A stretch of DNA of 64,000 nt from NCBI RefSeq assembly GCF_963676685.1, contig NC_092344.1:50552830-50616829 (forward strand). Reading direction: 5' to 3'. The translations under genes and the position numbers were made by a program. The stretch is from Mytilus edulis (taxonomy: Eukaryota; Mollusca; Bivalvia; Mytilida; Mytilidae). This document shows, one piece after another, positions 20,321 to 32,335 of this stretch. Position 1 is the stretch's first letter; the number at the start of each line of letters is the position of its first letter. The notes under the pieces are model-generated. The model saw nothing but the letters and a program-made list of their open reading frames with translations. It was not told the origin of the DNA and searched no databases.

Positions 20321-23300
20321 ATGTCCAAACTTCCAATCATTTGTATTTTGTTGGTGATTATTTTCATTAGTATTGAAGTTGACGGCCACAGAAGGTAAAC
20401 TTTGATATTTTGTCATGTTTATTAACTGTAAAAAATAATTTTGTATTTAATTTTTAAACAGCCTCAATATTTTTCAGTGAACTAATACTTTTGCTATATA
20501 ACATTTGCTGCTACAGTTATACTGTACTTATGATATGAAATATGCAAACAAATAAATATGATATAAAAATTTTAGTAACATGTAAAATATAATTCCACAG
20601 TCTTTAAATGAACATTGAAGACATTGATAATTAGATTATTTAGTCCTATTTTAAGTTTTGCGTCTACCCTGCGTATATGATTTCCAAATCCTTGAAGGAT
20701 TTTAGGACAGTTAATACACAAATCAATAATATTTTTATCTTTATAAGTTAGCTTAATATTTGGTATATTGTTAATACTGAAGTTGACATTCTGTAAACTT
20801 TTACTAAGGACCTTTTTTCATCGACAATAACAGAGTAGATTTGAAAATTATCTTTGGAATTAAAATGTTTCTTTTTTGTTAGTTTTTTGTTTAGCTCATG
20901 CAGTCGTTTCTTTTGTTAGAATAGCAATGTTTTGGGTTTTCTCTTAAACTAAAGAACTCAATAAAATAAAATATCTTGTTGATCAAATAAATGCCTTGTT
21001 TATAAACAAAAGTGTATTTATACCTTGTTGCAGAAAAGTTTAAAAAAGTATACACCGAGAATATAATTATAATAGAAACATAATGACATCAAAGCATACA
21101 TATCAAATCATAATTGGGAATTTAAATACCCGTGAAACAATGTGACAAGAACAGTTCAGCATGTCAAGTTTAAAAAAAATACTTAGATCAAAATTGAGAT
21201 ATTGTATTGTAAGTTTGTAATTTGATAAATATTCAATTACTTGGTACACTTATATATAAAAATGGAGAGTAACACTGTAAAGTATTACTTTCTTCTTTTT
21301 ATCATAATCGGTCAAAAGCATATTGTAACGAATTATCTGTTATTGTAATTTTAGTTATGACTTTGAGTTAAATTGAAAATCAATTTTGAGATACATTTGC
21401 TAGGGTTAAGTGGATGTGTTCACGTTTTGATGCTAGATTTACTTGTCTCTCGTATCTCTGTCGATTTTTATTGGTCATAACTTTTTCACTCAGTTTGTTA
21501 ATTTTTCAATAACTTTACAGAGGCGGTAGAAAGAACGGCAAAGACAAACCAACTGGGTGAGTATTTCGAATTCTTAGAGTCTATAAGATGTTCAAATGGT
21601 ACATATAACATTTTCGACCATGGACAAGGACTTAAGACCATCTTAGGACAAGTCTTTGTCCTATGTCGTGTTCTCGAAGCTCTCTTAACTTATTATATAT
21701 CACATTTTTCGTCATAACTTTAGGACACCTAATTACGTGTCTTAAGATCATCATATCTTCATCCTAACTTTGTGCATGCTTTTTTCTCTTATTTTTACGT
21801 GAAGATAAACGGGGAAAGAGACGCACCATCGGTTATTTACTCATTAAAGAAATTGTGCATGATTTTAAACTTTGAACTTCGTGTTTTTACGATACGATGA
21901 CGCTACGAATTCAATATTCTCATTTCAAAACAAATTGTTTTACAGTTTATATCAAGATCCTATTTTGATATTTTTTTTATAATTACATTTAAAATCATGC
22001 ATTTCATTAAATACTTGTTATTACAAAATTTTGTAAAGAATTTTATTAATTGGTTTCTTCTCTAATAAATGTTTTATCAAACAATTACTTTAACTATTTA
22101 GGATTTCACACATAGGATATGTTTAGGACGTCCTAACATAAGATGGTTCTGGGATAGCTTCGAGACGCAACTTAAGAGTGTCCTAAGTCGATCCTAAGTC
22201 CATCCTAAAATCGGTCTTATCTATGACCTACGACGAATCTTAGGATACTTTCGAGAACACCACCCCTGGGCCCAGTTTCACGAAGCTGTCTTAGGACTAA
22301 GTAATGTCTTAGAATGGTCTTACGACATATCTTAGTCCTAAGTGGGTTTCACAAAGCGGTCCTAAATTAGGACATCTCTTAAAGTTGGTACGTTTATTTA
22401 TATAAATTACACTCATTTTTTATATCAATTTTGAAAAAAAATATCTTATTATTATCTAATTATCTATTCTCCTATTCCTGCTTTAAATATATATACATTG
22501 ACGGATTATCAGGATGTGTCAACAATGAAAATTCGATGTATTGATATAAAAATTGCACGATTTTATCTCTTAACCTTTTATAACCAATAAAGTCGAAATT
22601 GAATTCAACTCACTTGTACCAAAACAATGTCATAATTTTATATTCTTTTTTCTTAATTTAGCATTGAAAATTTATAGTGATGTATTGTTTAAAACGAGGT
22701 CTGAGATATGTCCTAGGATAGTCATAAGAGGATCATAAGACATGTCCTAAGATATGTCTTATGACATGTCTTAGGATAGCTTCGTGAAACCGGCCCCTGG
22801 CCTTCAGACTGATTGATAAAGTTTTTCTTGCTCAGTGTCTACTTTCAAATATTTTCATACATATTTGGGTTGAGAAAAAATAACAATTAATACGAAAAAA
22901 GCAAGGTTCTGATTGACACTAGAGGACAGGGGTAACCCCCTTACTAAGTTAAGATTGTAATTACAAGTGTTCGTCGCCGATTTGTACTCACAAGTAAATG
23001 TATAAACTTAGAATTGATAGTTGCCTTGGAAATATTATTGCAGATCATTAATTTTTTATAAAAGCAACTCAAATCATGATGTTATTCATTCTACTGGCTC
23101 TCGAATATAAGAGGGGATACAAAATTTAGTCCTGGGGCCTGTTTATCGAAACTGTCCTAAGATCGGTCCTAAGAATTTCTTAGGACAGAAGTTAGGATAA
23201 AGTTAGGACCGACTTACGACACGTCTCAGCATGCACATCGAAGCTATCTTAGGATTATCTTAACTAGGACGTCCTAACTGATGTATTAGCGGAAAAGAAA

Positions 23301-26300
23301 AATCAAACCGAATATGAAAAAAATAATAATTATGGTATCATATTTTATCAATAATTTTATTTCAAATATGGTTAATTAGAATCTAATAACTAATATGTAG
23401 TTTTAAATTAAAGGTAATAAATAATTTTTGTAAAATAATTGTACATTTAAACTGTATGAAACAAAACATGACACAAAAATAAGAAAATTAACAAACTAAC
23501 TGTAAACAAGATATATAATACGTAAAAATCATAACATATTTTTGAGTGAGTTGAATTCGAAGTGTCACATTTTCATTCTTTAACAGTTCAAATGCAAAGC
23601 TCGTGCATTATTCATATCATTACGGAGAATTTCAACTGTTTTTACTACTGCTTTAAAAATAATACGCGTGAAAATGAACAAAAGACGAAATTCGAATGTA
23701 TCCTAAAGTTAGGACCATCCTAAGACCATCTTAAGACACCTAAGTTGGTATCCTAAAGTTAGGACAATTCCTAGGATTTTCCTAAATTGCGACATGTTTG
23801 ATAAACCCATTTAGGACTAAGATGTGTCCTAAGTTGGTCTTAGGACACGTCCTAATCCTAAGAGAGCTTCGATAAACAGGCCCCTGGTATCTTTGATGAG
23901 TTTATTTATGTCGAAACTCTCTCTTTTATGTACGTATTATTACTGAAAATTTTATGTTCCTACGAGAACAACGGCTTAGAACACAAGAGACGTTTTTTTA
24001 TCCTGCAATTGGGTGTTCTACTATACAGATACAGCCCTACAGATATCGCTATGCTGTATCTATATACTATACAGTTATCACTTTAAAACTCCGCCCACTG
24101 ACGGACTGAGTATTGTTTGAACCTGCGTGACCTCAGAATGTGTATTGGAGTCACATTCCAAGGACGTATTAATTGCGAGTTAACGATTACTTTTATACGT
24201 TCTGTTTGTTTTCCAACATTTCTTTAGATCAACAAGAATCACACCAATTTTCTGATAACATTACACAAATAAACTGCAGTCTTTTCTTTTCTGATTTAAA
24301 AACTTGAATGTGTATGATTGTGTAACAAAAACAACCATGTCAATTTCAGCGTGCATGTTTAGTGAATGTCGAGTCTGAAGCGTTCGACAACTCGTACACT
24401 ACTGTTTCAAATTGGACAACGTTTTGTTATTTGATTTTACGGTTGAAATTAGTTGTTATGTTAAAATAGATAATTATTCACCTTTAGCGATGTATTATTG
24501 TTGACCATTTGAGATTCTTTTTTTGCGAACCCGTCTTCAGCTGAATGTGTGATTACTGTATTGTATTATTACACGGGCCTCATGGGATTTCAAATCGAAA
24601 ATAAATGCAAAACATGTGTTTTTGTGTCTTTCAAAACACAAATAATATAAAGAAATAATTGCAGGATGAAGACAATAACTGTTTCCTAGCCTCGTACAAA
24701 TACAGCTGATATTTAAAGACACAGTTATTGTCTATATATCGTTGAACTTCAAAACTGATAATTATGACAAGACTTTAAATAAAAAATGTGGCGAACAAGG
24801 TTGCCATCTATCAATCAGTATTACTATTTTGAATTTTACTTGCGTTTAAATATATTGTTTTTATTTTTCAGGACAGAAGTTAGTGAGAGTAGCGAGTGAG
24901 TTTCTTTATCCGTGTTATATATATTTTTTTAATCCAAACACTTTCACTTTTATGCACATGTCTTAAAGTCTTAAAAGTAAATTAATAAATGAAAACTTTT
25001 ATCAATACAATGCAAGAACAAAATAAGAACAACTGCAGAAGAGCAACTTCCAAAGGTATTTATTCATGCCTCATACGCTTGGATGCGAAACACCATGGAT
25101 TATTAAAGCAAAGTCGTACTCTAGATAACATGATTTTTTTTATTTGTAGAAAAAGTCCTGGTAGTCAAAAGAAGGGTAAACAACAAACTGGGTAAGTGTG
25201 CCGTTCGGTATTTAATGAAATTTATTAATAGGATAGAGAATGGAAACGAGGAATGTGTCAAAGAGACAACAACCCAATTAAAGGGCACACACAAAGGCAA
25301 CAGTAGTATACTGCTGTTCAAAAGTCATAAATCGATTGACAGAGAAAAAAATCCGGGTTACAAACCAAAACCGGGGGAAACTCATCAGCTATAAGAGGAA
25401 AACAACAGAAACAGCAGGAAACAGTTCAAGATCATCGATAGGTCTTCATTACAGTGAGAATATTCCGCTCCTTGAGGCTAACTGCAGCTGCTCTATTAAC
25501 AATAAGGTTTATTAGTTCAGCAAAATGGACATAACTTTGAAACAAACAAAGGAACCACATTTAAAAAAACAAACACGACTAACAAATGCTAGAGGCTCCT
25601 GACTCGGAACAATCGTAGACATTTTTTGAGATGTCATCACCTTTCCCCTTTACAGTTAAATAACCAAACACACAGCAATGCGCACGGTTAAATTCAGTTC
25701 AATTAAAAGAAATTTGTGTATGTGAATTAACAGGAGTTGTCACAGTCAATAATCGATTTGACGGTCGCAAACGCAATTTTTACTTACACTACTACAGAAT
25801 TGTTTCGATTCTAAGGTATTGCAAAAAATAAATGGTACGTTAGAGTTTGAACAAATGAACTGAAATAAATTCAATTGCCGCCAAACATCATGAATGAATT
25901 TTTCGCCTAAACATAGATAGATTTTAGCCAATTAAAAATGTTTGCGTAAAAATGCATTTAATACTGTGATATTCTTCCACCAAAATGACACAAAGAATAA
26001 AATTAATAAATCACTTGTTTGTATATCTACTGAAACAATAATCTGTTTCGATTACAGCAGTAATGCAGCTAAAAAAGGAAATAGGTAATATATATATATA
26101 CTGTAGTTATACAATTTTTTTTTTCAACAACATTTTAATTTTTCAGGAACAAGTATTTCATTATATATTTTTTTGAAATTTGATTTTTAGAACTATGCAT
26201 ACAACAGTTAATTCATAAATAAAACTATTACTTATACGAAAAATTGTAATTAATCAATAGTTTTATTTTTTTTATCCTTTTTTTTTGGTAAGTTTACAGT

Positions 26301-29300
26301 GTATCGAGCGTAGCATCCGAGTGGTAATGACCCTGGAATGCATAGTTTGTTTATACTTTTTTGTAACATCACCCTAGGGCAAGTGTTCCGGCCAATACTA
26401 CAAAATATATTTTTCCAACGTAGCCATACAGTGCATATCATAAAATGTAATACTTCAGTACTTCATATATAAATTATTTCAAATATGAAAGCATAGAAAA
26501 AAACCATTTGCATTGACCATTTTTCCTCTTCATTTTTACAGCGGAAGAAAAGGCAAAAGAAACAAGAAACGGTAACATTACGTAGATTTTCTACACCCGT
26601 TAAAGAATAAATGTATAAAATCTAAATGAAAAGCAGATCAGAATTCGATGTTGGAAAGAAATGGATTTTTAGTGCAATTGATAATTATTTTTTTCTTAAA
26701 TTCTATAACCAACTTACAGAATATTTTAGTTCAAGATTATTTTTTTTTTTATCAATTAGCACTGTTAAGATTTCAACTTTTTTACAGCGAAAGAAAAGAC
26801 AAAAGAAACAAGAAACGGTAAAATTAGTTTTATCTCTTTCGTATGAGAATTTCAACCCATTATGGCGAAACATATTCCATTTTCCTTGAATTTCATTGGT
26901 TAATGACAGTATTGATTGATTTTGAATTGATAAATCTTGTAAGATGTTTAATTTGTATATATTTCTGTATATTATTTGTCTAACAGGATCCCCAAATCTG
27001 AAGGTAGGCATGGAAAATGTCTTTTACACATGTGCAGACAAACTTACTAGTTTTAAGATCCGTTAAAAGCAATCATTGAAATTATATCAAACTAGCAAAA
27101 AATGAAAACAACACTTGATACACCTTCTTGATTTATCTTGCTCGTAGCCGAAGATTTGAAAGCCATTGATGTAAAAGAACAGAAACAGTTGTAGAGATAT
27201 ATGACAGAAAATGACCTGAAAATATTAGCCGATTCTAACTAAGGTCAACTTTCCCTAAAAGAGTTGAAACATTAGTTTCTTAAAAAATTCAAAAAATCTA
27301 AAATCCGGCAATTTGTTGACCCTCGTCATCTTTTTTCAATAGAACAACCGAACACAGACAGTAAAAGTTCATTCAATATCTCACCATGAGAATGATTGGC
27401 AACAACTATAACCTACCCACAGTTAAGAAACCATATGATGAACTCTAATGATATTTATATCGTTGTGTAATATCAATATTAATATTTAACAGACGATGTC
27501 AATGTAAAGTTGCTTCTGTGAAGACCCTCAGCAAATGTAGAAAAAACGGAAGAAGGAGGACCTGTTCCAAGTCAGTATTAATTGTTTTCATTTAATCTTA
27601 GGAATAGTTGCATAGTTACCATTGTTAGGAGCTTTTGATTATTTAAACGATTGGCATACCTAAACACAATCAAATCTTAAACAATAATACAATTGGCTAA
27701 CTTTTATATTGCGAATATTTTTATCTGTGCATCCGCAAACTCCTATGTTTTATTGAAGTTCTTCATTTATGAGTTCCAAAATTAAAAAAAAAATAATAGA
27801 AGACTATCTCTTATTTCAATACAGTCATTATTTAACAGTGTCTTTCTTTCATTGTAATAACCATCGCAGTGACTGACAAAAACAGTTATTTTGATATAAA
27901 AGAAACAAATATGTAATTCAAATATGTATGTAACTTACTAATTAAACTAACTTATAAAAAATAATTTTAATAACAATAAATGTGTTTCCATTATATTGTT
28001 ATTTACATGTGTGATAAATTTATCTACAGGGTGAAACAGTACTTCTTTACGAAAAAACAATGCAACTACCCATTTGATGGTATGTAACTTTACAGTTTTA
28101 TATTCCATGTTAAGCAAATCTCTTCGTTGTGCATTCAGGTATACATTAGATACCTTACACTTTTTGACAATTACAGATTATTTTCCCATCTATGATATAT
28201 ACATTGTATGAAAATAGTGATACATTTAGAGTTATTCCGCTTTGAGAAACATCGTAATATATAGTCTATAGGATCTAAAAAGAATGTAGTCGGGTATCGC
28301 ATTATTTAAAATCATAAACGTAAATAGCAGAACAGTTCGAATTAATTTGTAAAATATTGACTGTGCTCTAAAAATAACCCGCATGGTTTAATTCAGAAAT
28401 TTGTTCTTTCAAAAACACAGATGATATAATTTCTGGAGCCTTAGTTTCCTAAGATATTTATGAAAGAGGCGGCTGTTTATAAAGCAACTTTTGAAGCTTT
28501 TTATGTGGTAAAGTTAAAGTCTTTTTTTTTCAAAAGTTTTAAGGTCAACCAGAATCAATCATAACTATGTTGACACCAATATAAGGCTATTGGATATCTG
28601 CTTCACAATTTCGACAAAAACAAGCATTACACATAGTTTGTTATTGAACAGTTTCTTTTTTTATTTCGTTCTTTTTTTTAATTAGTTTATAGACTTTATT
28701 CCAATCCTTACATTTCATAAATTTGGATTATAGATTTAAACGCTGGAGAGACTGACGATTCAGGATCAAATGACGGATCAGATGACGGAACAGATCCTAA
28801 CGATGGAACAGGATCAGAGGATGGCACGGACCCTGACGATGGAACTGGATCGGACGATGGGAATGACGATGGAGCAGGAAATGGCGGTGGACTTGATGCA
28901 GATCCGGGCGAAACACTTCCTGGAGATGGAGTAGACGACGACCAAGTCGACATCATTCTGATAGGTGACTGTACAGATACTGAAAAACCAGAGGGTGAGT
29001 ATCCGGAAGTTAAGAAGATATCTGTAAAATCGTTGTTTGTCATAACCATTCTTTTTCATGGCGAGATATATACCAGTTTGCACTATTTTGTAAATGTATA
29101 TAATTATGATTGTTGCCTTATTATGAACATACATACCCAATATAAATCATCTTTCTTTGTAGAAAAGTTGTGCTTTTTTTATGAGCTTTTAACTCTGATT
29201 TCATAATTATATGTTATAAACGTTCTATCATGATATAAACTAACCTAAAAAATGACCATATTGTTATCATTGTAGATGCGTTGCAAAAATGTGCTGCCAG

Positions 29301-29463
29301 TATCAAACAAGACCCACCACTGTATTACTTAGAAACCAGCTGCTCTACGCATTTCATCCAGTGTGACGAGCATGGAGGCGCAGATATAAAACCATGTGCA
29401 CCTGGGACTGAATGGTGCCAACAAAAGTTAACATGTGACCATGTCGGCAGTTGTAATACTTAA
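20321..29463 (+). CDS. Secreted basic/acidic protein with C-terminal chitin-binding domain
   Basis: Exons read from phase and splice sites: 20321-20394, 21521-21556, 24872-24895, 25150-25191, 26058-26084, 26542-26571, 26788-26817, 26987-27003, 27148-27190, 27493-27570, 28030-28079, 28734-28994, 29276-29463. Joined they give 900 nt, 299 residues and a TAA. Residues 1-22 are a signal peptide. Residues 23 to about 93 are very basic microexon sequence rich in K, R and G (including R-N-K-K-R blocks). Residues about 108-150 form a cysteine module starting RCQCK. Residues 151-237 are an Asp/Gly/Ser-rich acidic tract. Residues 238-299 are a peritrophin-A type chitin-binding domain. The 17- and 43-base exons at 26987 and 27148 are the least certain; skipping both also keeps the frame. 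I infer a chitin-associated extracellular matrix protein, perhaps of shell, periostracum or byssus, with the acidic tract binding calcium. No enzyme motif is present. Confidence 0.75.
21665..22264. mobile_element. Foldback MITE A
   Basis: The left end contains GTGTTCTCGAAGCTCTCTTA and the reverse complement of the right end GGTGTTCTCGAAAGTATCC. Inside both arms are repeated CTTAGGAC / GTCCTAAG words in alternating orientation. Its right edge abuts the next element. Confidence 0.65.
22265..22800. mobile_element. Foldback MITE B
   Basis: Left end CCTGGGCCCAGTTTCACGAA, right end the inverse of CCAGGGGCCGGTTTCACGAA. Sub-terminal CTTAGGAC words repeat in both arms and the centre is AT-rich. GGCC-GGTTTCACGAAGC ends of this type recur in invertebrate MITEs. 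Confidence 0.75.
23131..23886. mobile_element. Foldback MITE C
   Basis: Left end CCTGGGGCCTGTTTATCGAA, right end its near-exact inverse (reads CCAGGGGCCTGTTTATCGAA on the minus strand). CCTAAG/CTTAGG words again fill the arms; the interior is ~430 bases of AT-rich DNA. Same family design as B with TTATC in place of TTCAC. Confidence 0.75.
25291..25425 (-). repeat. Penelope-type 3' tail fragment in an intron
   Basis: The minus strand reads the tail seen at 39400-39500: CCGGTTTT..GTAACCCGGATTTT, then GAACAGCAGTATACTACTG and TTGCCTTT. It lies in the intron between exons 25150-25191 and 26058-26084. Flanking bases (AGAGACAACAACCC) recall other dispersed repeats of the window. Confidence 0.65.
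26542..26817 (+). repeat. Tandemly duplicated 30-base microexon
   Basis: The exons 26542-26571 and 26788-26817 differ at only two bases. Each encodes a ten-residue basic unit ending RNKKR and carries the same TTTTTACAG acceptor context and an ACG|GTAA donor. They begin and end in phase 2, so either can be included or skipped without a frame change. Confidence 0.85.
28734..28994 (+). CDS. Acidic Asp/Gly-rich exon
   Basis: This 261-base exon of the chitin-binding gene encodes short degenerate repeats of the type D-G-T-D-P-N/D-D-G-T-G-S. Aspartate is the main charged residue and there is a single cysteine near the end (IGDCTDTE). Acidic DG-rich tracts are known from calcium-binding matrix proteins; binding here is inferred from composition only. 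The underlying DNA is a run of GATGGAACAGGATC-like hexamer and dodecamer repeats, so length variation between alleles is likely. Confidence 0.8.
29276..29463 (+). CDS. Chitin-binding (peritrophin-A/CBM14-like) terminal exon
   Basis: The 188-base last coding exon encodes seven cysteines with spacing C-x16-C-x6-C-x10-C-x6-C-x5-C-x5-C and ends GSCNT-stop. Six of them fit the chitin-binding type-2 pattern, including CAPGTEW and the closing C-D-x(4)-C; the W-C cysteine is extra. The exon has the same length (188), entry phase (1) and ending as the last coding exon of the gene at 51497-57069. Ten bases after the stop there is a GTATGA donor, pointing to a 3'UTR intron. Confidence 0.85.
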
Positions 29464-30049
29464 TTATTTACTATTAGGTATGATATGTATCCATGTAAAT
29501 AATCATCTACCAAAAGCTTAACAAACTGTTCTAAAACACTGTACTTTGGAAGTCATTCGCAATTATCGGCCACCAAAAACAATAAAAAAATATTACTCTT
29601 AAAATGATTTCCGGTGTCTTCATAAAGAAATTGTTCTTAGACGTAAACGATTAAGATAAGCATTAGATACACCAACTTCCACCGGACCGACAATCTCTCG
29701 GTGTTACATATTGTTTTAACTTTCGAAGGTAAATACAAAGTTGAATAAAATATAGAACTTGGAGGCAAATTCAATAAGGCGTTGTCGTTTTTTTTCCGCA
29801 AATAAGTTTTGAATTATTCCATGGTATAAGCCACCACTTTTTGAAATATAATATTTAAAATGATTTTAAGGGTATACGATGTAGATGTATGTTGCAGAGC
29901 ATTATACACTTTCGACAGATCGTCAGTAAACAATTCAAGGGAAATAACACCTATTCATCTGTTAGTCTCACTCAATTTTTGAAAAATGGAAATAACAATT
30001 TAACGATATGAAAGTACAGGTACTGTAAAAATATACGAATCACAATAAA

Positions 30050-30165
30050 AGATTGCATAAACACCAAATCGGAGCAAAACCGTTATAGTCAACAGGGGGA
30101 AGCGTATCGTGCAAAAACTCGCCCTCTTGCGATTCCATATTATTCCTGTCAGAAAGGCTCAATAG
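30050..30165 (-). repeat. Dispersed repeat matching 232-345
   Basis: Within the 3'UTR intron, the minus strand matches 232-345 over about 110 bases, including TTTCTGACAGGAATAAT, a CAAGAGGG block and TACGCTTCCCCC. Confidence 0.6.
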
Positions 30166-30327
30166 TAGAAACAAGTGGAAGTTAGATACTTCATAGTAAA
30201 AATTGGGGTTTTCGTTCCACATATATGTTGTTTCTTTTTAAAAATCACATTAAAAAAAAAAGATCTTCAAAAATATTAATAAAACCATTCTTTGTGTTAT
30301 ATGTTAACAATGATCTTTATTTTTCAG

Positions 30328-30530
30328 AACGTAGAGAGCTTCATCGATATAATCAGATTCCGTGTAACTTCATAAAATGTTAATTCTAGTTTTACCTGAC
30401 TTGTGTTATATGAATATATTGGAAAAATAACTTTAATAGATCACTGTATTTTCCTCTGCATAACTATATTGATTTACATTAGAAATACAGTGTGCATTAA
30501 CAACTAATAAATATATTTCTGTGTCGTTTC
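30328..30530 (+). other. 3'UTR exon and poly(A) signal of the chitin-binding gene
   Basis: TTTTCAG ends at 30327, giving an acceptor for the 3'UTR intron that starts just after the stop (donor GTATGAT near 29478). AATAAA occurs at 30506-30511. The same arrangement, stop codon followed within about 12 bases by a GTATG donor, is present in the gene at 51497. Confidence 0.5.
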
Positions 30531-30582
30531 GTAATACTTTTAACAAATGTGAGAAATTGGAAAAAACGCATAATAGTCTCAA

Positions 30583-30920
30583 ATACAACAGTACTGTATG
30601 GGTGCATATAAGACTGTTGGTTCTCTGCTCAATATAAACTGTATATTCAGAGTTATTTTAAGGATAACCTATTATAACTAGAACAAAATCTGCATGGTTG
30701 ACAAGGGAAAAACATTTTCATTGATACCAGGCTTGTAGGCTAGACTACAATAGACTCATCAGTGACGATTTGTTTAGAGTGTTGCAAATGACTTTATCTG
30801 ATTCCCTGTGTATACACGGTTTAAAATATAACACATTTGCAAAGAAGATTGGCTATCGGTCTATGCCATTTGTAATCGAAATCTTTTGGACTAAATCGAC
30901 ACAAAACTGAACGAATTTTT
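30583..30920 (+). pseudogene. Decayed paralogue of the small ORF at 49598
   Basis: About 130 bases from 30585 match 49640-49760 (for example TATGGGTG, TTGGTTC, TTCAGAG.TATTTTAAG, ACTAGAACAA). In the frame used at 49598 this copy has at least three in-frame stops. It is interrupted or followed at 30727-30770 by a decayed hammerhead motif. Confidence 0.45.
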
Positions 30921-30956
30921 AATGTTAATTTCCAATGACATATTTACATTTGAAAG

Positions 30957-31181
30957 ATGCTAAATCACACATTTCCAGTTCTGTCGATGTTCCTGTTGTG
31001 GTACTCTCTATTCTATATGAATGCTGTTTTCATATCAAGGTACACACCAGGAATTTCTAAAACGCGGAAAGATCTACTTCACCATCGTCGTCATCATCAA
31101 AAATTGTTAGAACTTAGTTCATTTGATTTTACGTTACTCTATTATAACATTCAACCTCAACCAACACTTGACCCCTCATAA
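30957..31181 (+). CDS. Possible short membrane or secreted peptide, 74 aa
   Basis: ATG-initiated frame with a hydrophobic N-terminus (residues about 6-27), then a basic/histidine-rich stretch (LLHHRRHHQK) and a TAA. No homologue is recognised, there is no clear splice context, and it sits among repeats. It could be chance. Confidence 0.2.
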   Translation: MLNHTFPVLSMFLLWYSLFYMNAVFISRYTPGISKTRKDLLHHRRHHQKLLELSSFDFTLLYYNIQPQPTLDPS

Positions 31182-31937
31182 AAATCTTTGATTTAAGGTA
31201 CACCTTACAATAATTTAACTAGAAAAGGTCGAGAAAATTTTTTTTACGTTCTTATTCATAATTTACATATCAACCAGATATTCGGACTACCACTGAAAAA
31301 TTACTGATAGGAGCAGGTATTTTTGACTTACAAAATTTCACCAAGAGGGAGTCGTTGGTCATTTTTTTAATGTGAAATATGAATATGAGAGTAGACACTG
31401 ACTTAATTTTAGACTATTAGACTACGAAAGTCACTCTAAAGTACAATGGTGATATTAACAGTTATCTGGAAATCCCATTACATGTACTTGGCATTATTCA
31501 GGAGAAATTTATGATTCTGGCTATATAAGACTGCTTAAAAGTATAAATAAAAAGGGATTTTCCAAAGAAATATATGACAGTTAAAACAAACCAAACCATT
31601 AAAAACACCCGACTCTTCCAAAAAAAAGACACAAAATAAAATAAAACGATCAACAACGAACAACGCACGTCCAGATAACTTGATAAGCATTCATACACTG
31701 GTACTATATATGCACCCCTTCATATAAAACTACTCGCATACATTTGTACTTATTTTTGTCTATTTGATATTGGTTGTAAAATATAATGTTATAGATGAGT
31801 GTTTTATTATATGATGTTATGTTCTGCCATTTGTTTGATAAAAAACATACGCTTCTGATTTTTTGTAAAAAAGGAAAGAAATAAAATAGTTCCCTGCTCA
31901 TAATTTTTAATGTGTCACATTTCTTTTGAACGATTGT

Positions 31938-32335
31938 AAATAAAGGCAACAGTAGTATACCGCTGTTCAAAACTCATAAATCCATGGACAAATAACAAAA
32001 TAGGGGTAACAAACTAAAACTGAGGGAAACGCATTAAATATAAGAGAACAACGACACAACATTAAAATGTAACACACACAGACAGAAACAGACTAAGCAT
32101 TAGACAAAATCCTTTGAGAATAACAAATATAACATCAAAACAAAATACATGAATTTGGGATAGATAAGTACCGTGACACGTCTTATAGTAATGTGAATTC
32201 ACACTCAAAAATAAGAGAAAACAAACGACACAACGGAAACACATCGTTAAAATGTAACACACACAGAAACGAACTATAATATAACAATGGCCATTTTCCT
32301 GACTTGGTACAGGACATTTTTAAAGGAAAAAAATA
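31938..32335 (-). repeat. Penelope-type element 3' tail fragment, ~400 bp
   Basis: In antisense this matches about 39110-39503 of the Penelope-like element: from CCTTTAAAAATG..CCTGTACCAAGTCAGG through the GACGTGTCACGG block and the terminal CGGTATACTACTGTTGCCTTTA. No coding part is attached. Intergenic DNA around it (31182-31937) shows nothing else I can support. Confidence 0.8.

Larger units (their letters stand above)
21557..24871 (+). other. Intron 2 of the chitin-binding gene, filled with foldback elements
   Basis: This 3.3-kb intron separates two microexons and contains three related inverted-repeat elements (21665, 22265, 23131). No additional exon was identified in it. Confidence 0.6.

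Noticed and set aside
16353-26441. Shared minus-strand exon at 16430-16560 and 26285-26440 (both ending near V-N-L)
   Set aside because: Similarity is limited to a few residues and a GTAAGTTTACA-like DNA word; too weak to claim a gene or a family.
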